Assembly: GCA_914767715.1 (NCBI GenBank) | Contig: OU612070.1 | Coordinates: forward strand, 28,384,025 to 28,448,024 | Length of the DNA stretch: 64,000 nucleotides | Direction: 5' to 3' | Source of the DNA: Membranipora membranacea | Lineage: Eukaryota > Bryozoa > Gymnolaemata > Cheilostomatida > Membraniporidae | In this document: piece after piece, positions 1 through 11,433 of the stretch | Layout: each line of letters begins with the position of its first letter | Position numbering within the stretch: the first letter of the stretch is position 1 | The notes under the pieces: generated by a model | What the model saw: only the letters and a program-made list of their open reading frames with translations | The model's database searches: none | Told to the model about the DNA's origin: nothing | Translations under genes and position numbers: made by a program

Positions 1-2862
1 TTTTGCAATCATTTCACTAAGTTTAATGCCAATGTTACTCATGATCAGTTTGAGTTATAGCTAGTGGGCTATATGCGAATACTGATTTAGATAAATTCAG
101 TATTTTTTGCCTTGAAATGCAAGCCACTGTATCACCAGAACAACACAGTATTGAACTACTAAGATATGAAGTTCCAATTGTTGGTGGTGGGTTCTCCTTA
201 TTAAGGCAATGACTGAAAGCTTGAGATGGACATGTAAAATTTAAATGGATATGGATAGGGGTGTCGCCTGATTTAATCCTACAGTAATACTTTTTAGCTC
301 TTCACTGACAATCCAGTTCGTACTGGGTGAATACATAGATTTAAGTTGTCTCAATTTGGGAACTGAATCACGGTTTTGATAATGAATGATGCAGACTAGC
401 TGGTGAAATACGATTTAGATACCATATCTGATATGTCTGTCATTGAACTGGAAATAGAATGTATGAGACAATAATCTTGAAAAGAAAGATCTGACATACG
501 AAAGATTTTGTTTGGTGCAAGTTTTTTTGTGTGTGACTCACTCATCCAATATGATTGCCCCACGCCAAAGGCCCACTGAAGGGAAAATTGATTGCAGACC
601 TGAATAAAATGCCATCAGCAAAACAGATTTCTCTCTTACATGCAAAATGATTACAATGATACAAGTAGGGGGGAAAATAGTCATTGAGTCATGATAAATA
701 CATAGAAGTAAAAAGTACACTTTCAAATCTACATAGTGACTTTCATATCAGTAGTTGTGCATTACTTCAATCTTATTTTGTATATTTGTACGTATAATTG
801 ATTCCTCCAAAAGGAACCTTAAAACATGCACTGAATATTTTTGACCACAAGTAGCATTTTTGGTGTGTCGTGTAAAAAAACCATGTTTTACATATAATAA
901 TATATATATAATATAATATGCACTGGATTATCTTCTCTTCCTTCAAGGCAACATAATTCTATAAGTATTAGCATAAGCTGAACGGAAGTGTTCAACCATG
1001 CAGGAAGTTTCGGACAGTTTGCCCCAAACTCCCTGGTTCAACAAGGGGAGGAGGGGGTTCAAACGCAGAACATCATGTTCATGGTCTGCATTAGCATTTA
1101 TTTATCAATCTGTTCAAATTTTTAGACATTTGATGTATAAAGTTAGCACTGAAAATCGTAATACTTTATCTAACTAACAAATGCACAATAGAAGCATAAT
1201 TCCATCCCAGTCCTAGGTGTTTATTTCAGGGACCACACCCACATGACTATCCACATTGTACTACTTCTATATACATCCCATCATAGGGGGGGGGACCCGT
1301 TGTGCTCATGTTATCCTGTTATATATATTTTGTAATTCCTATTCTACATCTGTACCATTTATGGAGCTGTCAGATTTGCACATATGGTAGTATACCCACA
1401 GAGGCTTCCAGTGACTAATTAAGTTCTGCTCACAATGTTATGGTGAGATGACTGTAAGATGGAACTGAAAACAACTTGAGACATCTATTACTATTTTTCT
1501 CATTAAAATGTTGAGTTATCGGAGGCTCTATACAAATAACAATCAATTTTTCTATTGATAAAATTAAATAGCCTACATGTAGCCTACACGTAACAAGGGC
1601 TTCTTGTTGTATCGCTCTACAGGACAAAAAAATATCAGCTTTTCTGTAACAACAGTCACATGAGCTTCTCTTCTCTCAAAACAATTATCAAATCAAACAT
1701 GTACTGATAAAACATTATCTGGTCGGATATTGCCTGAAGAAATATTTACCAACACTTCACTTAACCAAGTAACTGAACTGATATAGAATCGGTGGGGTAG
1801 CTGAAACTGAAAGCTATGATGGACATGGAAATATTATATGGGTGATATTAGTACCCTGTAAATATGAGTTTATCCTTACATGTTTCGATGAGTCATGATA
1901 ATGGAAGTTTTCCCTTGAGTATTCTAAGCACTTTACTGGAAACGCATTCATGACAATTACAATAATAAAGCAGGGAGTTACAGAGACTCAAACTCCTTGA
2001 ATAAAGATCATTAATATTGACAAACTGTGGGGTGAAAGTAGGTAGAATATTTATGGCATATATAATGTCAATTTAATCTACAATAACAAATAGCAGAATC
2101 ATCATCATCAGCTCAGCAAATATTGCTTACATCTCTGGTAGACCTATTTCGAGGAAATATTGATTTGTCACAGCTGGGGAGTTAATATCGTTGAGTTTGC
2201 CAGCCATATTATAATTTATGCTTAAAATAGAATTTCCTTTCTTATTTGTATCAATAATTGACACCAGCGGTTAGGTCAGTAGATTGTCCGGAAACCGATG
2301 TGGGTTGCATCAGTTTCCAATCCTTTTAAGACTACAATCACAACAGAAAAATGTATAGCTGGAAACTCATTACTATTTCACCACTTTACAGGCAAAGTTC
2401 ATCATGTTTCACTCCAAAAAAGGACGTTCCTCCAAACTTGTGAGATTGAAAATTAAAATCAAGAATAAAATTGTCTTGACTTTTTGTAATTGTGTGCCAT
2501 GCAAGATTCACATCTACTATGGTTAATATCTTCCCCCCTCCCCATTGTCATTCACTCAACTCACAATTACCACGGGAGACCTGCCGAAATAGCATGTGCC
2601 GCTTCGAAGTTTTTAAGAAGTGGACTCCAATTCATAGCTTCGTAGGGTTCCTGGCTTTAACCTTGCATATTGACCCCTATCGATTAGGAAGGAACAGCAT
2701 TAGAAACAAATGCCATCTCAAGCAGTGATTTGGCATTTTGATAAAGAGCAGACACTGTTTTACTAGCAATGTCATGAGTCCAAAAACAAAAAAAGTGACC
2801 ACGTGATAGGGCTCGCTACTGTTTTATGGTTTACGGCTAGACAAATATTTTTTCTTTTTCAG
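1..2862. other. AT-rich stretch without assignable gene
   Basis: I found no exon with good splice sites and conserved-looking protein here on either strand. Open frames are short and low-complexity. If the exon at 2863-3016 is real, this stretch is probably its upstream intron, with earlier exons to the left of the window. A G-run lies near 1287-1295 and an AT repeat near 898-918. Confidence 0.5.
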
Positions 2863-3016
2863 ACACCCATTTCTTCCCGGTAGAACATCTGATAAGAAGA
2901 AAAAAGTCAGCTCGAGATCTAAGGCTAGCAAACATCATACGGATTTTGAGACTGTGACCATTGACACGCTAGCGTTAGAGATAGCAGAGATTATGGGAGA
3001 AGCTGGCCAAAACTGA
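2863..3016 (+). CDS. Possible last coding exon of an unknown gene (partial)
   Basis: A strong polypyrimidine tract ending in CAG (…tttctttttcag at 2849-2862) is followed by a frame open for 50 residues to TGA at 3014-3016. One base completes a codon left by the previous exon. The peptide starts HPFLPGRTSDKKKKV, passes a basic Lys/Arg/Ser-rich segment and ends in a short acidic helix-like tail (TIDTLALEIAEIMGEAGQN). I do not recognise the family, and no earlier exon could be linked to it inside the window. A chance open frame remains possible, but the splice acceptor is better than most random ones here. Confidence 0.35.
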
Positions 3017-3622
3017 CATATTGTTTATAGGGCTAAGGTAGTTTTTATGATGCTTAGTTAGCCGCAGGTCTGCAGGAAGGACAGGACTGTAGTGTAATTT
3101 TTGATTGGGAATAATGATCTTTTGGAAAAAAATCATGATGCTTATGGTCTTCTGCTCAGCCTAATTGTTCGATAACATTTGATTCCTGTTATTAAAAAAC
3201 TTCATTTATCAGATTTGGTGCTTCATCTCCCATTAAGGTATCAGTGAGGAGATTTTTCTGATGTCTTTGGCCTTGCAGCATCATTATAATATTATTAATC
3301 ATTATAGTCCTTTACCTCTTTATTCCAAGATATATAAACTTTATTGTCGTTCTCGTTTAGCGAACCGATAAATGCATTTTCATCACGTCGCTAATTGCTG
3401 TCAGGCAGTAGAAGACGTACCATACAGTGACATGTGGAGCTAGATGCTCCTAAAGACAGGCATGTGCTGAATTCTTGCAATCACATCCACGACTTCTAAG
3501 AGTTCAATGATTGCAACATCTCCGATATCGTATCTTTAATATCATGAGGAAATGATCATCGATGACATCATATCGTATTTGTTCACCTGAACTTACTCTT
3601 TGGATAATTGATTGAGCTATGG

Positions 3623-3632
3623 TATATAAAAG
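3623..3632 (+). promoter_or_regulatory. TATA box of the secreted cysteine-rich gene
   Basis: TATATAAAAG lies about 120 bp upstream of the chosen ATG at 3743. A start of transcription near 3655 would give a 5' UTR of about 90 bp. It is a canonical TATA box at the expected spacing and supports the gene model that follows. Confidence 0.6.
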
Positions 3633-3742
3633 CAAGTATGCAGTGATTAAAGTGACCATTGTCACATCGACAGTATTTGACAGCAGTTATCTGGATTCTC
3701 GACTCTCCGTCACAGCTAATAGTAATAACTACAAGTTTTAGA

Positions 3743-5705
3743 ATGAAATTCTTGAATTCACTATCATCGCTGTTAGTTGTGTTTGCTGTGATAGCATCTC
3801 CAGTTATGAGTTTCATATTACAACGAGGATCACAGGCAGTCGCGCATCGGACAATAGTAGATGCTCTGGCATCCCTGGACTGTGTCCCAAATCGTGGAGA
3901 CAGTGTAAGTATCATTCCTTAATCAAAACAGCGATTCAGAACAATTCAGTATCCATGATGGGTTTTTACATGTCAGCTTTTAGTCAGATAATGATGTGAG
4001 TTTGTACTAATGCAATCCAACTGAATTATAGTATGAAAAATAATATCATGTTCTTTAATTATCGTGATACGGAATGGTTGGTGACCCTCGTGTGTTTAAA
4101 CATTACCGAGTTAGGGAATAATCATAAACGATCCATTTTGTATATATGTAAGATGTGATAATTGTGAACATTATCATTCAATATCAGATTATCAGATATA
4201 GGAATTCAATATTTAATTTTTCATTAATTTAAATTGGCGGGAAAAATAATCCTGTTAAAGCTAGTTTTTTGTTGTTGCCTGCTATAGCCTTTCCTTGACG
4301 AGGGGAATGTAGACCAGAAAACTATTCATAAGAATCATGGGAGCTCATATTAGGAACCTGGGGACAGGGTCATGTTAATACAGACTAGTCACCAGATTTT
4401 TTAGTCTGCTCAATGTGACCAAGGAGTTAGAGACAACTCCTTGATGTGACTATAACCATTTACCATTAGTTAAGAATTGAACTTGATCTTGTATATGTAT
4501 GCATAGTAATTTCTTGACATTATTACCTATGCACAGATATATATTCATAACATGTACCTATGTTCACCTCATGGTTACAGTGTTTTCTCGATGATCACTG
4601 CTGTCAGGGAAAGTGTAGTATGAGTGGTTACTGTCAGCCACCCAACCTTAGAATTCCACCATGTAAACCTGTAAACTACAGGGTAAGTTATCTGTCGAAT
4701 TACAATCACATCAAAGCATAGCACTACTCTTGGCCAGTGTCTAGGAAAGCAAAAAACAACCACTGTTCATATCGAAGCCTTGCCATTGCAATTAACAAAA
4801 AAAGTTTTTTTTTTTGCACAAGGACATTATTGAATGATTTAACCTAATTTTTTAGTGCGAAAATACAGGGTCTAGAAGGGTCTACAGTATGTTATCCCCC
4901 CTGTCACAGATTCACATTTAAATGATGATCCGCTTACAGTGTAACAGTAAGCCTAGCCCGGGCTTACCCAGGACAGTTACAAGGCTGCTCTACTTACACT
5001 AGAAATTATAAAAAAAACAGTATTGGACAACGGTAGCGTAGTCAAAGATATTTTAGTGTTAACACGTAACAGGGGAGATAACATACTGTAGACCCTTCTA
5101 GACCCTGGATTTTTGCATTTCAAATGAGGTTACACCATTCAATGATGGCCTTGTGCGAAAAAAATTACTTTTTTTGTTCATTGCACTGGCAAAGCTTTGA
5201 TATTATCAGTGGTTGTTTTTTGCTTTCTTAGACACTTTTGACTTTAACAAAATATTTCGTATTTCTTCTGGTACTCAAAATACGTCTGGGAACCACACCA
5301 GGCTTACCATAAACATATAATACACAAACACATTTCATAGAATCTGTAGTAAATTTAGCATGCATAGGCTCAAGCGCATTATTTTACAAAAGTATTGTTT
5401 CCCAACACTGCCCCGTACTAAATAAAGAAAAAAAGAACTTTTTTTCTACCAAGTAGTACCAAGTAACACAAATTAGTACCTTTATGAACTCGGACACTTC
5501 AAAACTCCATATTATACTTCAATACACTTAACAGCAAATCAGCCGTGTGACTTTATAGGTAGTTATTAGTTTATATTTATATTCTCTCGATTATCAGTGT
5601 CGAAATGACAGAGACTGCTGTGCAACATTGAGAGGTGAAGGATACTGTGCCACCACCGATATCGGAAAAAGATGTGTAAACTATGAGGAATTACGCCTTC
5701 TATGA
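3743..5705 (+). CDS. Secreted double-knottin (two ICK-like modules) cysteine-rich protein
   Basis: Three exons, all with phase-0 junctions: 3743-3904, 4581-4682, 5598-5705; 123 residues. The start at 3743 gives a clear signal peptide (MKFLN, then a hydrophobic core around residues 7-22), better than the in-frame ATG at 3659. The mature part has 12 cysteines at residues 47, 55, 61, 62, 66, 72 and 82, 89, 95, 96, 105, 114. Each half follows C-x(6-7)-C-x5-CC-x(3-8)-C-x(5-8)-C, the inhibitor cystine knot pattern. Both introns cut immediately before the second cysteine of a module, as expected if one module unit was duplicated. ICK folds occur in defence peptides, channel modulators and harmless secreted regulators, so the role is open. 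Dickkopf/colipase-like folds are an alternative. A TATA box precedes the gene and an AATAAA signal (5824-5829) follows it. The Cys spacing is seen in the sequence; the fold is inferred. Confidence 0.78.
4736..5235. mobile_element. 500-bp inverted-repeat element in intron 2 of the knottin gene
   Basis: The two ends are inverted copies: AGTGTCTAGGAAAGC at the left matches the complement of GCTTTCTTAGACACT at the right. The pairing runs inward about 200 bp per arm, including the GGGTCTAGAAGGGTCTACAG segment near 4868-4887 and its complement near 5085-5105. There is no coding capacity, so it reads as a MITE. I could not find a clear target-site duplication. Confidence 0.7.
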
Positions 5706-5766
5706 AAGATAACTGCGATTAATTATCTAATTGAAAATATAACTCCAAACTGCCAGGATACCTTAT

Positions 5767-5772
5767 TTTATT
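5767..5772 (-). terminator. Polyadenylation signal of PET117
   Basis: AATAAA on the minus strand (TTTATT on plus), about 130 bp downstream of the PET117 stop at 5901-5903. Confidence 0.5.
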
Positions 5773-5823
5773 TCGAACTTCCCTCTTTGGGGCAGGTTAC
5801 AAAATATGAAATATGATACAAAA

Positions 5824-5829
5824 AATAAA
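5824..5829 (+). terminator. Polyadenylation signal of the secreted cysteine-rich gene
   Basis: AATAAA 119 bp after the stop codon. It lies beyond the polyadenylation signal of the convergent PET117 gene (5767-5772 on the minus strand), so the two mature 3' UTRs should overlap by roughly 100 bp. Confidence 0.55.
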
Positions 5830-5900
5830 ATTTTGAAGCTATGTGTTTGCTAAACAACAGCTTATCAATATTCACCACTAATAGCCAATCGAGTTAATGG

Positions 5901-7312
5901 TCAACCCTTTTCTACATGGTCGTCACTACTTGTAGGATTAGATTGCAGATTAATCTTTTCCTGTGCTTTAACATCCTGTCTCTGAATATCACGTATAACT
6001 CCCTCCCTCAGTCTCTGAAATACGAATGCAAACATATTCAATCTTTTGAGTTATGTTGAAATTGAGTAGGAGGAGATCTGAAGAGTATAAGCCAATCTAA
6101 GTTATTAGACTCCCATACATTATAAGGACACAAGTACACTTCTCCATCGCGCACATGAAACGGAACAATATCTCTTTCGTTTACGAAAACTAGGAATGCA
6201 AGAGAGCACTTTTTTTCCCTTACTCTCAAACAAGGGGAAGGCCTATCATTCTAGCTCACGGGGGAGCGGAGAGGAAGGAACGGGCAGATACTATACTATC
6301 ATTTTGGCACAATTGAACGACGGCCCACCCAATTTGATTATATGTATATGAGGCTGTAATATCTAGCCTGCTATCCGGTATCGCACACATACATTGTGTC
6401 TGTGGTACTTGCATTGCAAAGAGCATAGTTTACAACACAGCCCCCTGTATTTTGCCTAAGTTCAGTTGCCAAGTGCCCAAGTAGTGAGAGGTGATGAGAC
6501 TGTAGGCATCTGGAGCTACAAGCATGTATAATTTGCCAATGTCTATGATCAATCATCCCCCTAAACATGGATATTTGCAAAGTATACATGCTTGTAACTC
6601 AAGATGCCTACGGATGGATAACCTCGCGACCACTGAAAAGGCACAATCGCAAAGATTTATGCTGTTCTGAATGGGCACTAAAATCTGTCGCTGGCAACAG
6701 GTGTTGTAAGACGTGTGGCAGGTACTGTATGGGACACGTATTACAGCAGTGAGTGAATACGTATGAAACATTGTAGTTTGTGCTGTAAGAACCGCATGAG
6801 TGCTGTAATACTTGTTGTCCCATACAGCACCTGCCACACGTTTCACAACACCCAAGTGTTGGATTGAACTGCGTACCTTAAATATGTCTTAACATGCAAC
6901 ATGGGCTGCACCAACAAACCCTCTACTATGATTTTCACCTAACTAAATCATGACTACTACTCTTCATCTACTGCCTATACAGGACTGGACTTTTTTGGTA
7001 ATGACTCACAAGCTAGATAGTACAGACAGCCTTATGTCCAACACCACAGTAACCAGGGAGTACCATAGTTAGATGGCAAAGGGATATTGGCAAGCCAGTA
7101 ACCAGATATGACACCTTGAAATTGGCAAAGAGAGGGTGAACCAACAGGAGTGAGTTACAACAAGAGATAAAAAAAAAATCAAAACACTTAATATAGCCGA
7201 GGAGGACTATGCCTACCTGCCGTTCTGAGTGCTGATTATAATGTACAGCAGTGACCATTGAAGCAGAAAACACAATGGATGCTGCAAGGGCAACCTTTGC
7301 ACCGGTAGACAT
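5901..7312 (-). CDS. PET117: PET117 homologue, cytochrome c oxidase assembly factor
   Basis: Two minus-strand exons, 7312-7217 and 6014-5901, joined in phase 0 to give 69 residues. The first exon begins MSTGAKVALAASIVF and has one hydrophobic segment (about residues 6-23) followed by a His/Gln stretch, as in animal PET117. The second begins RLREGVIRDIQRQ, the family's most conserved block (the human protein has RLRDGVIRDIERQ). The length is close to the usual 75-85 residues, with a shorter, more divergent tail. PET117 is a small matrix-facing mitochondrial protein needed for complex IV assembly, and in other organisms it is linked to haem A synthesis. The splice sites are gtaggc and tttcag. 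The gene lies downstream of BLOC1S6 on the same strand and is tail-to-tail with the secreted cysteine-rich gene. The small-ORF model rests on the two-exon match to the family. Confidence 0.85.
6486..6853. repeat. Two adjacent imperfect hairpins in the PET117 intron
   Basis: The first inverted repeat pairs about 6502-6530 (GTAGGCATCT…ACAAGCATGTATA) with 6583-6611. The second pairs 6699-6750 (GTGTTGTAAGACGTGTGGCA…) with 6800-6853 (…CTGCCACACGTTTCACAACACC). Both look like decayed inverted-repeat transposon ends. The short open frames across them are hairpin shadows. Confidence 0.6.
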
Positions 7313-8255
7313 GATTGAAAAATCTTCTATGTTTGTTTGCAAAGTTTTTTTCTGCAACCAAATTTGAATGAAGCCTTATTTCCACATGAATTTGTGTAAT
7401 GTGTACCTCAGGCTAAGACTTTTAATTGGACAATACAGCAAATACAATAGCCTTATTGGTCACTATTTATATCCAATCATAGGCCAGTGTTCTGAAGGTT
7501 TTCTAATCAATTTTCTTAGACAGTTCCAGTGCAGATGGAATTTGCCCAACTCATACCAGAAAGTGCTCCATCACAGTCATATTCCTCACTGCTAATAATT
7601 ATGTCAAGCCTCAAACTAAGCTTGTGTGCGTAAATGGTGACCTGGTTACTGCTTGTGGCTTCCTTATCCACAAGCGCCCAAATATGGTTTTCTAATGGAA
7701 TACATAACAGCAACCAAGGCATCGTTCGGGTACATATACTAACATAAACCATTTTGAGCCTAGGGGTTGAAAAGAGTCTTCAGAAGGTGTCTTAAATTGA
7801 CATTGCATTCTGATTGTATTGGGGAATCAATGCTGATTAATGTGGAAGAACATAAAATCACAGTGGCCACACGGCCATGGAAAAATATTAAAGCTGTTGC
7901 ACAAAGTCGCCACAATAATTTGGAGAAGGTTGAAAAAGGTCAATGGTTACCTCTTCTCCGTTTTGTCCAACGTTGCATATTGGAGTTGCTCTCTCTTTAA
8001 ATGATCCCAACATATCTACCCGATACCCCATTTGGGCACTAGTGGACCGCACCAATATGGATTATCTTCTAGGCAGAATACCCTGTGTTGACCTGACCAT
8101 AAACATTTAGATTTAAAAGAAATAATATTATTCCATTAAGAAGTGAGATCAATGATAGATAGATAGGGAGGGCCAATAGAACTTCCCATATAATATATAT
8201 GAATAATAATTGTCATTGCTGAATATTTGAGTTGTCCTTTCTCATTAGAAGTAGA
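7313..8255. other. Intergenic DNA between PET117 and BLOC1S6
   Basis: This holds the presumed PET117 promoter, with a CCAAT motif in each orientation near 7454-7476. Open frames at 7516-7752 (minus) and 7767-8000 (plus) have no domain I recognise and no convincing splice context. I leave them unassigned. Confidence 0.4.
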
Positions 8256-8275
8256 CACAACTCCTGAGGTGAGGT

Positions 8276-8281
8276 TTTATT
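8276..8281 (-). terminator. Polyadenylation signal of BLOC1S6
   Basis: AATAAA on the minus strand (TTTATT on plus), about 95 bp beyond the BLOC1S6 stop codon at 8374-8376. Confidence 0.5.
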
Positions 8282-8373
8282 AATCTCCACTATTCAGCGA
8301 GCTGTGAGGAATTGAACTGCGGAAAATTCAAGATAATAATTCCTATGAAAACTACAGTCTGTTTTGATTTGAA

Positions 8374-11300
8374 TCACATTGGAGAGGAAGCACCATCAGT
8401 TTCTGCAGCAGCAGGCTGTGCTACCAACAGCTTCTCTCTCTCTATCTCCCTTCTTCTGGCTTCTTCATTAGCCACGACTGACTTAGCTTTGAGCTCTTGT
8501 AACTTGGCACACTGCCTCTGTAAATCCATAAAATGGCAGCTGTATGAGTTTATGGTAATGAACAACAGTTTTCTTCTCACTGAGTATTGGTGTCAGAATC
8601 CATAACAGTTGTCAATTTTATGGTCAAAAGTCATTAATTTCATGACCAAAAGTCATGGTCAAAACCAATGACTTTTGACAACATAGTATATCACGACTGA
8701 AGCTTTGGGGGGAAAAGATGGTCATAACATTCCAATTTTCACAGTCAGTAAGAAACCTTTTTCTGATTTTCATTGTCATTGATGGCAGCTGTATGAGTTT
8801 ATGGTAATGAACAAAAGTTTTCTTCTCACTGAGTATTGGTGTCAGAATCCATAACAGTTGTCAATTTTATGGTCAAAAGTCATTAATTTCATGACCAAAA
8901 GTCATGGTCAAAATCAATGACTTTTGACAACATAGTATATCACGACTGAAGCTTTGGGTGGAAAAGATGGTCATAACATTACAATTTTCAGTCAGTAAGA
9001 AACCTTTTTCTGATTTTCATCGTCATTGATGGCAGTTATCATCATCATCAATCTAAGAAAATGTGACAAAAGCCATGATAATATAAGGGTTAAATATACC
9101 TATACTAAATCTATAGTAACGCTAAAGTTTGGTTGCAAATCAACAAAGCAAAGGAGAATATAGTAGTATATATATATAATTAACCTGCATAAGTTGTGTC
9201 TAAAATGCTAAAACCCATACACACCTTCACACTACTAGTTTTTACAGCGATTTCACCCATATTTTTCTTCATACCCACAAGCTTTCTGTGATATTCTCGA
9301 CACTTTTTCATCTGGAAAATAAAAAGTTCCAGCGTATGCATTATCTGGTTCAACAAATAATAAATAATTCCGGTTCAAACTCTGTTCATTGAAAGAAAGC
9401 GAGCATAATACTTTGAAAACATTACTACTGAGTGCTCTGCAAGTTTTGAGGAAATGATAGCAAGGTTTCGCAAGATTACATCAAAATATATTGAAAGCTC
9501 CAGAATATCTAAATTAAGTTACCATAGCCAACTGAGAGACCCCAATGTGAAATTTACAATTTACTTTGTTTAACTGTTTAGTTATCATATCTTCCATCTT
9601 GACAATGATAGTTCTATTTTTAGTTCATAGTTCTATTTTTAGATCATAGTTCTATTTTTAGTTCATAGTTCTATTTTTAGTGATCCATTCAATCCAAACA
9701 CATAGAAATCATTACTGTCTTTTCACAATCTGACAAGGTCTGTTATTAAAAAAATTCATTCTAATTATTATTATTATAAACAGCACAATAGCACAGTATC
9801 TTATTTGACAACACATTCACATTTCTTGAACAGATATACACATACAGGGATACACACATACAGGGAATACATAGATACTCTAACATCACAAAACAGCAAT
9901 GGCCATATCCTCAATATAATAGGTTTAGTCTCAAATGCCAGTGATTTAGATAATTATTTTTCTGATACCAATTTCATTGTTAACAAGTGTGCTGAAATGG
10001 ACCTACTTTTGAATGCAAGTAAAACACACGAACTGCTTTTTACCACATCTCGTAAGAGGCCAGACACACTAAGTATGACTATTGCGTTTTGCTGAACAAC
10101 AACAAAGGCCAGGCGAAATTGTACATAGTAAAACGCTTTAAATTTGTTGGTGCTACAGACAATCTCACAAAACTTCTGTTTCAAAGCTTTGTAGAATCCC
10201 TCATATTTTATTGTTTACCAATCATTTTAACTCATTATATGCCAAAGACAAAGCAAGCTATTGTAATATTTATCACATAATCGCCAAGTAGGAAATCAGT
10301 GATACAGATTTTGATCTTTTAGTGCAGGGACGAAGCAAACAGATTATGATGATAATTTACCAAGTGACGAGTCCCATTTTAAACATGACTTTTTAGGGCA
10401 TTTACCCTCAGGGCGTCTCAGAACACCGAATATCCGAACAGCTTGGGCGCATGACTCTTCCATACGGTAACCTTCTTGAATAAAACAATATTTTACATTC
10501 CTGCTATTTTTATAATGATTTTTATAGTAACTACCATATTTATAAATTATTTCGACCTTTTATCAAATACTGAATCATTTAGCACAGCACCAAGACTTTT
10601 ATCCAGAGATTTTTATTTCTTGACTGAATAAATCCATCCATCCATACATACAGGGATATACACACGTTCAGGGACATACATACTGTTTCTTCCATTTGTG
10701 TAAAACAGTCGCTTGAAGAGAACTTCTCATTTTCGTGTTCTAATGATTCCAGTAAGATTGTCTGATGACTCCTACAAACATATAACCTTATGATAATTAA
10801 TCATGGTAATAATGGTAACTAAAATGCCTTATATGGGTGGAAACCTGCTAAGAAATAACAAAAGCAAACAACGTACACATGACATAAGAAGAGTTCATGG
10901 CAGATAAAATGCCGAACATCCTAAACATGGGGGTTCAGACTGAGGTAAATTTTATTAACATAGATGGATATACCAACACTTTTAATCAATTTTAAGGTAG
11001 GCCTAATAAATCTGAGGGTAAGGGTAAATCCCTTGCATAAATAATATGACTGCTCTACTCACAGCAGTTCCTGCAACTTGATGCGATTCGACTCCGCTAT
11101 CTGCGTCACATGTTTGCCGGCACATGTTGTGGCATGGGCTGCAAAGGCTTCAATGTCAATATATGGTGCAGGAACTTGTCTTGGCTCATTTTGGTCCATT
11201 TGATGTACATGTTCTCCTTCCATGTGATCACTTGCAGTTATATTAGGCTGTGTTTTTGGGTGGTTATGATTCTCTCCCCCGTCCTCTATTTGTTCAGGAT

Positions 11301-11433
11301 CAGTAATAGTTGCATGTCCATGATTATCATTAACACCATTATCTGTATGCTGGTGTTCTTCCTCTGCTTGTGGACTTGAAGACTCAGTAACCTCAGCAGA
11401 GGCTGGTTGTTCTGTTGAAGCATTCTCATCCAT
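8374..11433 (-). CDS. BLOC1S6: BLOC-1 subunit 6 (pallidin)
   Basis: Four minus-strand exons: 11433-11063, 10771-10684, 9311-9225, 8517-8374. Phases fit throughout and give 229 residues. Residues 1-90 are a poorly conserved acidic, His-rich lead (many EH/NH pairs), longer than in human pallidin (172 residues in total). Residues 91-229 match pallidin along their length: LLSHQTILLESLEHENEKF parallels the family's L-x-QNQVVLLDTLEQE segment, YHRKLVGMKKNM parallels YHAKLVNIRKEM, and the Arg/Glu-rich end EARRREIEREKLLVAQPA parallels the human tail. This region is predicted coiled coil. Pallidin is a core subunit of BLOC-1, which sorts cargo from endosomes to lysosome-related organelles and binds syntaxin 13. 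An in-frame ATG at 11490 is also possible; 11433 gives the simpler MDENAS start. The gene is divergent from CENPE. Confidence 0.88.
8533..9040. repeat. Tandem duplication of about 248 bp in BLOC1S6 intron 3
   Basis: Unit 1 (8533-8781) and unit 2 (8782-9028) both begin ATGGCAGCTGTATGAG and run in parallel with only a few differences. A third truncated start (ATGGCAGTTATC) follows at 9029. The unit begins 16 bp upstream of the last BLOC1S6 exon, so each copy carries sequence taken from next to the splice acceptor. The near identity implies a recent duplication. Confidence 0.9.
9605..9682. repeat. 19-bp tandem repeat, about four copies
   Basis: The unit TCATAGTTCTATTTTTAGT is repeated four times with a one-base variant (…AGATCATAG…). 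It lies in BLOC1S6 intron 2. Confidence 0.85.
9800..10660 (+). mobile_element. LINE fragment (3' part of reverse transcriptase ORF and tail)
   Basis: The plus strand reads broken pieces of the C-terminal RT region of a Jockey/CR1-like LINE: EMDLLLNASKTHELLF (the 'L-x-LN-x-x-KT' block), then KRFKFVGATDN (the 'F-K-F-L-G-V-x-x-D' block), then LLFQSFVESLIFYCLPII and SGRLRTPNIRT. Stops and frameshifts show decay. It ends with an ATCC-rich tail near 10630-10660. It sits inside BLOC1S6 intron 2 in antisense orientation. Confidence 0.75.

Noticed and set aside
6371-6855. Overlapping small ORFs, one Cys-rich (CCKTCGRYC)
   Set aside because: They lie across two hairpins in the PET117 intron and overlap on both strands; no signal peptide or splice support.
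7516-7752. Minus-strand ORF with WALVDKEATSSNQVTIYAHK
   Set aside because: It looks protein-like, but no domain, no splice partner and no start context could be found. Left as unassigned intergenic rather than called a gene.
8312-8605. 97-codon plus-strand ORF
   Set aside because: Antisense shadow of the last BLOC1S6 exon and the adjacent tandem duplication.
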